From NCBI RefSeq assembly GCF_963676685.1, contig NC_092348.1, positions 12,126,867 through 12,190,866 of the forward strand: 64,000 nt of DNA, read 5' to 3'. The position numbers and the translations under genes were made by a program. Origin of the DNA: Mytilus edulis. Lineage: Eukaryota; Mollusca; Bivalvia; Mytilida; Mytilidae. The notes beneath the pieces were generated by a model. The model made no database searches and had not been told where the DNA came from. It saw nothing but the letters and a program-made list of their open reading frames with translations. Each line of letters opens with the position of its first letter. Position 1 is the first letter of the stretch. This document shows, one piece after another, positions 10,038 to 20,623 of the stretch.

Positions 10038-11396
10038 CTGCAATGATATACATGTAGCAGTATTATAAGTATACCAACGTTTGATTATGTTAAATACAGC
10101 TGGTGGAATATGTTCTAGATTGATCTCATTATATTGTTTACTAGTATTTATGATATTTGTACCTTTTCAAATTATGCTTTATGTATTTTCTTTCCCCCCC
10201 TCCCCATTGGATTTTATTTATGTTAAATGCTAACATTATTACCAAATTAAACGCCTGTGTAACGTACTACTTTTAAAAGTTAACATTGCAATATTGTTTG
10301 ACAAGATAAAAACTACATATAAGGACTTTTAAGTTATCAGTAAGTATATATTTCACTTCCGACCAATTAGATGCTTTCTATTATATATTCTCTGTAGCTT
10401 TTTAAGACTACACTTAACGGCAACAGCAATGATACTTATAATTATGATTTATAACCATATTGCAAACGTATATTACTAAAACTATCATGTAAGTTTAACT
10501 ATCAGCCTATAACTAATTACAAAGTCATATCAAAACTCAAAGGTTCAACAGATCTTTTCTCATTTTCTCATTAGACAACACATTAGCTAAGAGACTTTAA
10601 AGAATTGTAAAATGATTTTTTTTGTTCAGTCATTAATGAAAGTGAAAGAGTGAAACATTAATTCGTTTTTAGCAGACATTTTAGTTCAATTTTGTCAAAA
10701 TAAGTCAAGAAACATCGTTGAATCCGTATTCACGTGACCTTCAATTTAACCCCTTAGCTGCAGATTGATTACGCATGTATAAGACACGTTCACCCATTCA
10801 AAGAAAAAGAATGTCAACATTGAAAGTGAAACAAAGTTGAACCCGTTCGTTGACTGATTCGATCCACAAAACATCATTCTTATACAGGTAAAACGGTGAA
10901 TAACTCATTTGTTAGCCTATATATAACATTAAATGAAACAGACCTAGTACTTGATAAAAAGAACGATTCACAAAACATATCGTCAATACCACGCTGGAAC
11001 ACAGTTATTTCGTAGTGCATTTCTTTTAGAAAATAAATTCAAATTAAAAACATCGTATCTGCTCTATCTCAAAAAGATTGGTACAGTTAAGTGTGCTACT
11101 ATTGGGACAAATACATTCAGCATATCATTGTAATTTCCTCTCCTACACGATAACTGTGTCATTTAAACACACTTAATTAAAGTGCAGCATAAAAGGCAAC
11201 TACTGACTAACAAAATAAAACGATAAAAAAAGTGTTCAATTAAATACATTTAAACAGCATCTCCTTGATGAAATAATTGAGCGGCCTCGGTAGCCGAATG
11301 TTTTAAGTAGTTCGACTACTGTATCACTATAGGCTGACAATCAATCAAATTTTGTGTAATTTAAAACTTTAAATCATAAAATCTAATAATATATAC
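10038..11396 (-). other. Intron 1 of thyropin copy 1
   Basis: AT-rich intron of about 1.36 kb between the signal exon and exon 2. It has a short C-rich tract at 10194-10204 and a SINE-like tRNA fragment at 11280-11345. No other exon recognised. Confidence 0.7.
11280..11345 (+). repeat. Truncated tRNA-derived SINE head
   Basis: Reads gcctcggtagccgaatg and agttcgactactgtatcact. The words match the tRNA-like head at 57555-57640, including an A-box-like tagccgaatg. The B box is missing. Confidence 0.6.
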
Positions 11397-11481
11397 CTTT
11401 GATTGCGTAGACATAGGAAGAAGTGCCATCCAGAAAAATTAAACACAACAGAGTTACAATGCAAATATAATTCATTTGCAT
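11397..11481 (-). CDS. Thyropin-like copy 1, signal-peptide exon (start codon)
   Basis: First coding exon. ATG at 11481 (a second in-frame ATG is at 11475) opens a 28-residue leader with a hydrophobic core YICIVTLLCLIFL and a polar end DGTSSYVYA, typical of a cleaved signal peptide. The exon ends AAA G|GTATAT in phase 1, which fits exon 2 at 10037-9920 and equally exon 2 of copy 2 at 7260-7143. The mature protein of copy 1 would be a small secreted molecule of about 140-150 residues with two thyroglobulin type-1 domains. Related leaders are the decayed one at 12850-12895 and the one at 26995-26916. Confidence 0.82.
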
Positions 11482-11543
11482 TTTCTACAGTTTGTATATC
11501 TTTCTCCTAGGACAATGCAACTGTCATCAAGCTCACGTACATA

Positions 11544-11551
11544 TTATATAT
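11544..11551 (-). promoter_or_regulatory. Candidate TATA box of thyropin copy 1
   Basis: TATATAAT on the minus strand, about 63-70 bp before the ATG at 11481. This leaves room for a transcription start and a short 5' leader. It is inferred from position; no initiator motif was confirmed. Confidence 0.5.
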
Positions 11552-11559
11552 CCGTATTG

Positions 11560-12420
11560 TAGGGGCAAGGTTAGATTGAATTTACGTAATACAATTGATC
11601 TTAAGTCAATTCTTTTCAGCAGTTACATAGGTTACGAATCATATCCGCCAATAGGATAATGATTAAACGGAATTATATTAAAAAGGTTATAATTCAAGAT
11701 AACTTTAAGTGCATGCACATACAGTCTGTCACTGAAAAGTGCTAGGAGGATTTTGAACATCTTAAAAACAAATCAGTTATTCATGCCTTATGCAAATTTA
11801 ACCACAAATAGTTTCTGCTGTTTACTGCCTGGAAAATTGACATTTTGAAATGCATGCGCACACAGCTGGAAACGTGCTAATAGGAAGCTTATATTGTCCA
11901 TTTCACAACATATAGCCCGTCATTTTTTTTTATATTTAAACCACAATTCACGTGACATTTATATAATGCATTTTCCATCGCCACATCAGCTGATGTTAAG
12001 TTGTTTATTTTTTCGAATAATCAAAAGATACAGCTGCCCGCAATAGTACTTATAGACTGGAGACATATTTACAAAACATCTCCTTCCTTCTGTATCAGTG
12101 TTTATAGAATATATTATTTTAGACTATTTGACAGTACAGATTCTAATTTTGAATTGGTTTTTTTTTGTTGTTTTTTTCATTTCTTTTACATTTGTTTAAA
12201 ATTGTTAAAGACTAGAATTTCAGGATTTTTAGAAATTACGTGGCTTATTAATCCATCGTGTAAACAATTTTGAAAAATAAATGCTCCCACCATTACGTTT
12301 GATCCTTCCAGATATACCTTTTGACTATACTCTGACGTCATTTATACATACGTTGCACCAAACTCCGTACAGTGATCGTTTCCATTTTGTAACTATTTTC
12401 CTTTACTCCATTAGGGTAGA
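11560..12420. other. Intergenic, no feature recognised
   Basis: AT-rich sequence between thyropin copy 1 and the relic copy beyond 12.4 kb. It contains a plus-strand ORF at 12001-12273 with no domain and strong T bias, judged fortuitous. Confidence 0.5.
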
Positions 12421-12849
12421 GTAGTATGCGGATCGGAGCTGGAACTGCCGGGAAGTTTGACGTTGCCCGGCTGAGGAAACCAAAAGGGATCATAGGGAAA
12501 TCAAGACTCGGATAATGAATTACAATTTAATTTTAAAGTTAACCATCTGGTTTAGAAATTGTCTATTGAACTCCAAGGCAAACATAGACTATAGAAGATC
12601 TGCCATACAAATTCTTTCATAGATTCGTACCAGTATATATGACAATCATTAATTCACAATCAACACAGCATAAAGCTATGTATTTAATCAACATGTATCT
12701 TAAATAAAGAACCACATACCATGAAAAACAAGGAAGAAAAAGTTTCCTATAGGATAAGTAAAGTTAGATAAAGATATGTTAGATTTGTAAACCTTAATTT
12801 TACAATTATATAAGATTAGCAAGAAAAGTTCCTGTATGAGAGTTATCGT

Positions 12850-12895
12850 ATCAATCCAGTCATATCAAACACAATAGAGCTATACAGATGTTAAT
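12850..12895 (-). pseudogene. Decayed signal-peptide exon
   Basis: On the minus strand the frame reads ICIALLCLI, then a TGA, then LD and another TGA. It aligns with the leader IALLCLICLDG of the exon at 26995-26916. The sequence ctctattgtgtttgatatga versus ccctattgtgtttgatatgc shows close relatedness. It has no usable ATG and two in-frame stops. Confidence 0.7.
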
Positions 12896-13140
12896 AAAAG
12901 ATGGACGAAAGATACCAGAGGGACAATCAAACCCATATATCGAAAAATAAACTGACAACGCCATGGCTAAAAATGAAAAAGACAAACAGACAGACAATAG
13001 TACACATGACACAAAATAAAAAAACTAAAGAATAAGCAACACGAACCCCACCAAAAACTAGGGGTGATCTCAGGTGCTCCAGAAGAGTAAGCAGATCCTG
13101 CTCCACATGTTGCACCCGTCGTGTTGCTTATATGATAACA
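12890..13140 (-). repeat. Interspersed repeat R3, well preserved, minus orientation
   Basis: In reverse it reads cgacgggtgcaacatgtgga, gcaggatctgcttactcttc, gtttttggtggggttcgtgt, ccatggcgttgtcagtttat and ggtatctttcgtccatcttt. It matches 38495-38740 and 24160-24290 on the other strand. Confidence 0.85.
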
Positions 13141-13934
13141 AATCCGGTAAATAGTCTAATTCGGTATGTCACAAACGGCACCCTCATTTCATTGCGAGTA
13201 TGGTGGATGGATACTCAACGACCAAAAACAAACAATGAAGGGCTATTTTTTATAATGTAATTTTAAAAATAAATCAACATTTTACCACCAATAAGTAATC
13301 ATAGTTGTCAACAAGAAACCCGGGATGCTGATACCAGTCAATTTGTGATAAACTCTGAACTATACCGTATGTTACTATGCAGGAAACTCCGGATGCAAGG
13401 GGCAACATAGATAACAATACCGGATAATACGCAGAAGACATTGACAAACCGCAAACAAATATTAAAACTATTTTCATATTTTATACATTAATTCAGACGA
13501 GGTTAAAGTTGTTATAGTTCATCCTGTATATAAGTAAAATACTTATGCATCATTAAATATTCTAGGTTTAAACTTTTCTAACGACGGTAAATCCAGAAAA
13601 AGACTTAAGACGTAACACATTCATACTACTAAATTAAAATATAAAAAGTGCATTCATTAAATTTGTAGACCTGTTGTGAAAGTTTCCTTTGTGGGACAAT
13701 TAATCTTATATTGAGAATATATATATATGATTACCTGTTATACGTTAAATGGTCCATGCATTTGAGATGGTGGCCATAACATGTACATCTCAGTTTTGAT
13801 GACATTTAATCACATAACTGTAGCAATAACAAATATAATTTCTTTCGAAACTTATCGCAATAAAGTACATACTTCACGTAAAAGATAAGGTAGGAAGATA
13901 AATGTGACCGTCAAATGAAAATAAACTCATCTAC

Positions 13935-14165
13935 ATACCAGGATAAAAATTTGTATATTTGCTTCAGACGCGCGTTTCGTCTTCAAAAGACTCACCATTG
14001 ACGCTCGAATAAAAAAATCCTCAAAAGGCCAAATAAAGAACAAAGTTGAAGAGCATTGAGGACCAAAAATTTATAAATGTTTTGCCAAATACAGCTAGGT
14101 TATCTATTCCTGAGGTAGAAAAGCCTTAGTATTTAAAAAATTCAAAGTTTTGTAAACATTTATTT
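13935..14165 (+). repeat. Interspersed repeat R1 (ACGCGCGTTTCGTC core), partial copy
   Basis: Contains cttcagacgcgcgtttcgtc, gactcaccattgacgctcg, gaagagcattgaggaccaaa and ccttagtatttaaaaaattc. This is the most abundant repeat in the window (see 15240-16060, 26150-26870, 31697-32525, 37620-38030, 40080-40295, 51640-52170, 54408-54520). Confidence 0.85.
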
Positions 14166-14334
14166 ATAATTATGATCATATCAATGATAACTCAAATCAA
14201 CAATGAACGCGAGAAGAACATATTACTCCTATTGAAAAAAATTCTATATTAGAAAGATAGAATTATGGTATACGATTGATAAAAGAGGACCCCCTCAGAC
14301 AGTGAAAATTAAGAATTTCCCATTACTTTAAATA

Positions 14335-14480
14335 TGATTGAGAGTATGAATTGGGAATGTGCAAAAGGGACAACAACCCATCCAAAGAGCAGAAAACAAC
14401 AAAATGCCACAAAGGGGTTTGCAACACATCGAGAAAATACCGCACACAGAGGCGGGCTTCAGCTGACCCCTTAAAAAAGA
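14335..14480 (-). repeat. Interspersed repeat R4, minus orientation
   Basis: Reads tgagagtatgaattgggaat, aagggacaacaacccatcca and gcttcagctgaccccttaaa. The same family lies in plus orientation at 28715-28785 and 61600-61755, and in minus orientation at 51262-51356. Confidence 0.8.
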
Positions 14481-14734
14481 TGTGAACTACATCAGTGGAA
14501 TAATCGTCACTCTAAACTCCAAAACATATAAATGACGCACTTTATTTAGATAGAGATTGCATAATTACCCATTTTGAGCTTTTCGATAGTTTTATTTCTA
14601 TGCATGGATGGAAGGAGTATAAGTCATGTCAAAATGGAAGAATAAAGGCAACAGTAGTATACCGCTGTTCGAAACTCATTAATCGATAGAAAAAACAAAC
14701 AAATCCGGGTTACAAATTAAAACTGAGGAAACGC

Positions 14735-14980
14735 ATTAAATATAAGAGGAGAACAACGACACAACATTAAAATGTAACACACACAGAAACTAGCTAAGCA
14801 TTAGACAAAATCCGATGAGAATAACAAATATAACATCAAAACTAAATACATAAATTTGGGATAGAAAAGTACCGTGACACGTCTCATAGCAATGCGAATT
14901 TACATTCAAATATAAGAGGAAACAAACGACACAACAGAAACACAACGTTAAAATGTAACACATACAGAACCCATTATGTG
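14735..14980. repeat. Two direct copies of an AC-rich interspersed motif
   Basis: aaatataagaggagaacaac plus ttaaaatgtaacacacacag (14737-14790) recurs as aaatataagaggaaacaaac plus ttaaaatgtaacacatacag (14908-14968). No coding content. Confidence 0.65.
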
Positions 14981-15189
14981 GTTACAAAATGGAAGAACCC
15001 AGTATGCGGTTTACAATATGAGGACCCGGTTTTGTCTTTATTAAGGATCCGCTTTTGTTTCGTTTTCAAATCACAAATTTATGAAAAGCACATTTTCCGT
15101 TGAAAGAAATTTAAAAAACTAATATATGATCGTGTGTTTAAAGATATATCTCGTGAAATAATGTTCTCAATTAACCTTTAATTTTATTT

Positions 15190-16065
15190 TCTATATGACA
15201 GTCAAGATATGGTGCAGACGTGATTGTATCTGGCGTATATACAAAATTAAGTCCTGGTATCTATGATGAGTTAATTTACAACCACTGGGCCGATGCCACT
15301 GCTGGTGGAGATTTATTTCCCCGAGGGTATCACAAGCCCAGTAGTCAGCACTTTTTGTGCTGACATGAATTATCTTTGATATGGTTATATTTATAAATTA
15401 ACTGTTTACAAAATTTTAAATTTTTTGAAATACTAAGGCTTTTCTACCTCAGGCATAGTTATAGTTATCAAAGGTACCAGGATTATAATTCACTACGCCA
15501 GACGCGCGTTTCGTCCACATAAGACTCATCAGTGACGCTCATATCAAAATATTTATAAAGCCAAACAATTACAAAGTTGAAGAGCATTGAGGATCCAAAA
15601 TTCCAAAAAGTTGTGTCAAATACGGCTAAGGAAATCTATGCCTGGAATAAAAAAAAAATCCTTAGTTTTTCGAAAAATTTAAACTTTTGTTAACAGGAAA
15701 TTTATAAAAAAAAAATGACCACATTATTGATATTCATGTCAACACCGAAGTGTTGACTACTGGGCTGGTGATACCCTCGGGGACGAGACGTCCACCAGCA
15801 ATGGCATCGACCCAGTGGTGTAAATAGTTATCAAAGGTACCAGGATTATAATTTACTACGCCAGACGCGCGTTTCACCTTAGCTGTATTTGGTAAGACTT
15901 TTAGGAATTTTTGCTATTCAACTTCGTGCTTTATTTGGCGTTTTTTTTTTAACTTTTTTGGATTCGAGCGTCACTGATGAGTCTTTTGAAGACGAAACGC
16001 GCGTCTGACGTATATACAAAATTTAGTCCTGATATCTATGATGAGTTTATTGTAACCCTTTTTAA
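15190..16065 (+). repeat. R1 repeat complex, two nested or adjacent copies
   Basis: A variant reading tggtatctatgatgagtt and gggccgatgccactgctggt (15250-15450) leads into a full R1 copy (15465-15830) that starts tatcaaaggtaccaggatta. A second start of the same unit follows at 15832, which switches at gcgcgtttcacc to a reverse-oriented R1 tail ending gaagacgaaacgcgcgtctg (16005). The mosaic suggests insertion of one copy into another. Confidence 0.75.
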
Positions 16066-16126
16066 AGTTTAAATTGATAGAGGCGTTTGATATGGTTACC
16101 AAAACAATTAAGTAAGAGAGAGTTAC

Positions 16127-16385
16127 CTATAAAGGAACATGAAGTTTAATGAAAGTGCTAGATATTTTCATTTTTTTAAGAAGGTCCTGTATAAAGTTAG
16201 CCTCATATAAACAATTGAACAAATAGGCAAGACGATAAGTACAGTTGGTTCTCATCAGAGTTGCGATTGATTGTTTAGAAATAGGTTTAAAAAATGAAGC
16301 ATCTTGGTATTTAGTTTCGGTGATTTTTTTTTGAGGATTGACACACTTCATTACCATCTAATACAAGACGAGATGCTTGTATTTA
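16127..16385 (-). pseudogene. Reverse transcriptase fragment, Penelope-like type (decayed)
   Basis: The minus strand reads TKYQDASFFKPISKQSIATL, then MRTNCTYRLAYLFNCLYEA and NFIQDLLKK. The block around TNC..LAYLF..YEA.FIQ.LLKK resembles the IPxGTNCAPLLADLFLYSYEA region of Penelope-like element reverse transcriptases abundant in bivalves (recognition from memory). The catalytic YIDD region is not present and the frame stops shortly after, so this is a fragment. Confidence 0.6.
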
Positions 16386-16835
16386 CATTGGCCTTTCTTT
16401 TTTTCTTCGGAAAAAAAGTAGCATCAATTCTTCCAATTTGCCTTTTTAGTTTCGAAAGGGAATAATGTGTTAAAAGTAAAATAAAATACCGAACTTCGCG
16501 GACAATTTAAATGAAAAGTTCGTACCGGTATTCAAACGGCAAAACCAAAAGCTCAAACACATCAAACGAATGGACTGGCTTATTCCTGACTTGGAATAGG
16601 CATTTTCTCATGTTAAAAATGGTGGATTGAATGCTTACTCAGGCGGGCGTCACGTGATCCCTGTGACACCTACCTGGATTCATACATTAACTATTTCAAT
16701 CAAGTATACTCAATATCTCCATCTTGCTATAGTTAGTATGATGTACACAAATTACCAAGAATTTTTATTTATCTTAAGATGAAGTAAATATAACATGTAT
16801 ACTGCTGTTTGTTGCATGATATTTTTTGTATTTTC

Positions 16836-17140
16836 TCAAAAATAAAAAAGTGTAAGTTTACTTATTGTGAAAAATAGAACCATTTTGGAATTTTTAAGGC
16901 TTTCAAAAAGTATTTGATAATAAAGCTGATTATATATTTTAAAGCATTTCGGTATTAAACAGTTCATCTTTTGACTAATATGAACAGTGTCTGTTCCAGT
17001 TGTCTTTCCATCCTCGTCTACACAGAAACACATTGGCCCGAAATAGCATTGAACAGCATTATAACCTCCATCAGATTGACAGCTGAACAGTTTTCCAACC
17101 AATCCTGATGTACGAAATTTGTCAGAGTCACGTGCACATT
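16836..17140 (-). pseudogene. Thyropin-like copy 3, terminal exon (TG1 domain 2), in a broken gene
   Basis: The exon itself is open: acceptor TTCTTTCAG, then CARDSDKFRTSGLVGKLF, SCQSDGGYNAVQC, CFCVDEDGKTTGT and a final MNC near 16966. It is a good thyroglobulin type-1 domain with diverged residues compared with copies 1 and 2. Reading continues about 43 residues past the last Cys to a stop at 16836. The locus as a whole looks non-functional: exon 3 (17872-17793) has three stops and the signal exon (26995-26916) is out of phase. The intact frame here could mean recent inactivation, or reuse of this exon by another transcript. Confidence 0.65.
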
Positions 17141-17792
17141 CTGAAAGAAAATTAGAAAAAAGAAGCTTGCAACGATTTCTTCTGCAAACAATAATAAATA
17201 GAATAAAAACCGTATTAACTGAACTCTAGATCGGCCTGTAACTGTGGGCTTATAATATTCTTTAATCATTTTGGAGGAAATTAAAACGCCAGCTGTTTGT
17301 TTCCTAGATTGAACACTCATTATGTATATCAAAATTGCTCATTTTGAAAACGGACTGTAATGTAATGCAAGATAAAAATACCTAACACATCCTTATTACT
17401 AAATGTATCTATTACATAATAAAATTTAAAAATCATACAAAGGGGGTATTATATCAGTGTAAGCCATTTGACTTTCAAGCCACAGTGTGTCAACTATTAT
17501 ATCGAAAAGGGGGGGGGGTGTATAAAGATTGAAGCATGGAATCGAGACAACAGCATGGACAATTCATGGACAATTCATACATCTGGAAATATAAGTAATC
17601 TTATCGATTTCATAGTTTCATTTTATTTGTAAAAAAAGTTTTTTTTTAATTAACTTCAAAGTAGTTAACTGAGCTTGAAATCGTGTTGCTTTTTATAACC
17701 CCCATTAGAACAATATAATAGCAAAAGTAACGAATATTATCCTATGCTTACTCATGACATTAATACCTAACATAAGTAAACAACATACTTAC

Positions 17793-17872
17793 TGCACGCT
17801 TGCTATGCTGATTCTCCAATGTGAGAATAATAGCCGCTTATCGGCTATCCATCTTTCTTTACACACTAGCAC
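17793..17872 (-). pseudogene. Thyropin-like copy 3, exon 3 with three in-frame TAG codons
   Basis: An 80-bp exon with intact splice sites (TTTTCAG / A|GTAAGT), the same length and phases as 9462-9383. In the expected frame it reads C-stop-CVKKDG-stop-PISGYYSHIGESA-stop-QAC. The Cys spacing and the CxCV motif are kept, but all three interruptions are TAG. One sits between the two Cys of CxC. By alignment this is clear pseudogenisation. Confidence 0.75.
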
Positions 17873-17934
17873 CTGAAAATGAAATGCAAAACAAACTACA
17901 AAAAGGGACATATAAGTCCTTCTAAAATTTGTCT

Positions 17935-18265
17935 TAAACTCAGCAAATCTCTAATTTCTACTCCATTGATTTTTCTTTAAAAACTATGTTGTTGATACAT
18001 ACAATTCCGTGTTAATGATGCAAAATTAAGATAGGGTCACCGACTTCGTTTTTACGATATACATTATTCAAACGGTTGTTCTTTGTGAAAATATACCAAT
18101 TATTATTGTATATCATTATAACAGAAATAATCCATCAGCTGGTAGAGCAAAATTTCAGTTCTGTGTTACACCCCAGGGTACCGCATTTTTTTGTATAAAT
18201 CTAAAGAGTAATGTCTGAAGAATATTTTAAGAGGTGTTATACTGTTGAAAAAGTGTCCAAAAGGG
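17935..18265 (+). repeat. Left terminal inverted repeat of element 2
   Basis: Partner of 24290-24535 (see the element entry). The identical core tgtgttacaccccagggtac is at about 18162-18181. Confidence 0.7.
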
Positions 18266-18567
18266 GTTAAAAGGGGACTTATTTAAGAGTATAGGAAAAA
18301 AAATGTTTTACACATATATACAGAAATATGAAAAAATAACCAAGTATTCGGTTCTATTTTTTTTTATCAAATTGATCAAATCATATCTCATTAAAACGGA
18401 GGCTAATTTTTATTTAATTTTCAAATCCTAGAGGACCAATAAAAAAAGGGGAGGGTAATTTCCAAAATTCATGGTTTTGAATGAAAAAAAGCATTCGTAC
18501 TAGTTTTTTTTTATAAAAAGGTATATTATTTACATTGAAACATAGAACATCAAGTAACTAAAAGCTG

Positions 18568-18894
18568 TTGAAAACATTCAAAGGTAAGAAAAAAACACAT
18601 AGAATCAACGACAAACACAAACATAAGCAACCAGATATACACGATTCTGTCACGTATTTATTAATTCTGATAATCTGTTCATGTAAAGCTGATTGTGCCA
18701 ACAAAAGATGTTCATATGTTCGACAAAGTTTATTCTGTACAGATGGCTGTAAATGTTCGAATGCTTGTACCAATAAGGATTATCAAAGCGATGAAATTGC
18801 TAACGATGACGTCGAAGTTGATGGAGATGATGATGGTGATAATGATAATTCGGTAAATGCAGATGACGAAACTGATGATGATTCTATGGGTTGA
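18568..18894 (+). CDS. Tesmin/TSO1-like CXC cysteine-rich ORF inside element 2
   Basis: An open frame of 108 codons. From about residue 37 it reads CSCKADCANKRCSYVRQ, then SLFCTDGCKCSNACTNKD, followed by an acidic tail rich in D, N and E. The spacing CxCxxxCxxxxC...C...CxC...C resembles the DNA-binding CXC domain of Tesmin/TSO1/LIN54 proteins, although one CxC is changed (CSY). The first 36 residues look like translated intron or leader, so the true start is uncertain and an upstream exon is possible. The frame is tail-to-tail with the minus-strand nuclease-like gene (stop near 19112), about 220 bp apart. As part of the same TIR element it could be a DNA-binding subunit; that is inference. 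Confidence 0.55.
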   Translation: MKTFKGKKKTHRINDKHKHKQPDIHDSVTYLLILIICSCKADCANKRCSYVRQSLFCTDGCKCSNACTNKDYQSDEIANDDVEVDGDDDGDNDNSVNADDETDDDSMG

Positions 18895-19111
18895 CCTTCT
18901 TCGTGACCTTAAATTGTTGTGCTTCGGTTGTTAAAAAAACTTTAATATAGATCTTGACACCCTAACAGTTATTTTTTTATTTTTTTTAGTAATGTGTGAC
19001 TTATGCTTTTTGCTTTTCAAACCATTCTGAATCTTTATTCATCGATGTTAATAATTTCGTAGCCATATATAGCACAACAAAACCTCTCGAGTGTTTTTGC
19101 CAACTCTTCGA

Positions 19112-20444
19112 CTACCTCTTCAAAGGTTTCGTCAAGACGGGATAGACCTTCTGAACAGAACGTGTCAAAACGACGAATGCTTTGCTTTTTCCTTTACCAG
19201 ACAAAGCACTTACTGAATCACAACCAGTAAAGGCGTGAAATGCTGGCAGTTCTCTACAAACTTTCTCCCCAAATTTTGCACACATTGATTGCACATTTGA
19301 TAATCTGCATTTGGAAGACTTACCTGTCAGAATAATAATATTAGAACTGATGCAATTCTGAAAATAGCGGGCCAATAGTTCCACATCAGTGTCAATAGAT
19401 TTTATAACAATGGAATCGTAACTTTTGTTAGCTGCGTGTTTTGCATGAAGAAACATTTTTGTGTCGCCTTCTTCCTGTTTGCTTAGAATCTCAGTGCATT
19501 CTACACTTGTCACTATTTCATTTTCAACATATATTTTGTGGCACATTCTTCCATGTGATACAAATAAATTAATATCTTCAAGTGTATAGGATTGTTTACT
19601 CCATTCCGACACAAAGAATTCAACACCACCAATGCGAGGCCACGTATGTGATGGTTTAGAAATTATGATTTGCCCTCCCAAGGACCTGCGATCCCGATCT
19701 CAATTTTTTATGGACATTGTGGGATACTGATAAGTGCCAAAATCAATGCTGGGAGCTCTTTTTGAAACTAAAAAGGATGGTTTTTAAAACAACAATCAAA
19801 AAAAGACTTAGTATCTTAGTAATGGATTGAATGACTGCCATACCATCAAATATCCACATGCTTTTCTCAGGAATGGCTTGCATTTGTTCAACGCCCGTTT
19901 CTAAAAGACCAACCAGGACATATTTATTTGTCTTTACAGGTGTACCATCAACGTTTGCAAGAGACCATGAAAGAGGACCTAATTCAAACTGGAGTACCTC
20001 TCGCGTATCCAACTGTCTTGTCTGGGCTATGACAAGCAGGCAACCAAAACGATTGCAATCTGCTTTTTTGTTGTTCTTATCATCCATTAACTGCTTACCT
20101 TTTATTTCCTTTGTTGAAAATGTAAGCAATGACTGTCTTTTGATTAGTTTGAAGATATCGGTTGACTTCTGAATAAGCCGTTCAGTAATGACATTATTTT
20201 ATGCCAACTTTCCCTTTTCATACGCGTTTAGAAAATCGCACAATAATTCCGAAGAAGCAACAAGACCCGAGGTCATGCCAGATAACTGCTCAGATGTTTC
20301 AAATGGATTTGTCAAGCTGTGCAGTGTCTGAACCAATTTTAAAACGTCAGTTTCATCTCGCTTCATTCGAGTTTTCCCAAGTTCTTTTTGTGCGGATGTT
20401 TCAGGGTTAACCATTACTGCCAAATATCGACATTTTGATGGTAT
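19112..20444 (-). pseudogene. PIN/FEN-like nuclease domain protein, C-terminal half (interrupted gene of element 2)
   Basis: Minus-strand pieces in order: HSLTNPFETSEQLSGMTSG (about 20330-20270); LIQKSTDIFKLIKRQSLLTF after one TAA (near 20202); LVIAQTRQLDTREVLQFELG, then PLSWSLANVDGTPVKTNKYV (20040-19920); YQYPTMSIKN, a TGA, DRDRRS (near 19700); then 19681-19112 with EEGDTKMFLHAKHAANKSYD, KSIDTDVELLARYF and FHAFTGCDSVSALSGKGKSK. The acidic motifs E..D, DTD and GCD, with a following G-x-G-K segment, recall the metal-binding residues and helix-turn-helix of PIN/FEN-1-type nucleases; that match is my inference. It belongs to the same family as the relic at 3190-5640. At least two in-frame stops plus a 2.9-kb insertion make this copy inactive. 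Confidence 0.65.
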
Positions 20445-20605
20445 TGTTGAGAATATTATGCAAACGTTAATGTTATGTTTCCCGTATTTACGTCTTATGT
20501 TTATGACGTTACTTTGTACCTTTGTATAGGCGCCTTCGATATAGATTTTGAGCATAAAAGTAACACAACGCAAAGTATCGAGTTTTAGTCGTTTATTACA
20601 ATACA
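20445..20605 (+). repeat. Left LTR of the BEL/Pao element (161 bp)
   Basis: Starts TGTTGAGAATATTATGC and ends TTATTACAATACA, with the canonical TG...CA termini. It differs from the right copy at three positions, all transitions, indicating recent insertion or gene conversion. Confidence 0.9.
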
Positions 20606-20623
20606 TTTTGGTGCCGTGACGCC
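20606..20623 (+). promoter_or_regulatory. Primer-binding-site-like sequence
   Basis: ttttggtgccgtgacgcc directly follows the left LTR. A TGGTGCCG-type PBS next to the 5' LTR is usual in BEL/Pao elements. The gag ATG begins at the next base. No such site borders the right LTR. Confidence 0.7.

Larger units (their letters stand above)
12425..13920 (-). pseudogene. Relic of a further thyropin locus (paralogous to 25.7-27.4 kb)
   Basis: Non-coding blocks line up in order with the locus at 25.7-27.4 kb: aagggatcat...actcggataatgaat (12480) with aagggatcaaaaag...actcagataataaat (25775); the run around 12620-12720 with 25995-26090; and acttcacgtaaaagataagg (13872) with gctttgcataaaagataaat (27309). 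No TG1 exon survives here. An R3 repeat (12890-13140) interrupts the block. It is best read as a truncated segmental duplicate. Confidence 0.65.

Noticed and set aside
13274..13477. Minus-strand ORF with a leader-like start (MKIVLIFVCGLSMSSA)
   Set aside because: The start looks like a signal peptide, but the related block at 27151-27351 does not conserve the frame, and the sequence behaves like non-coding paralogous flank.
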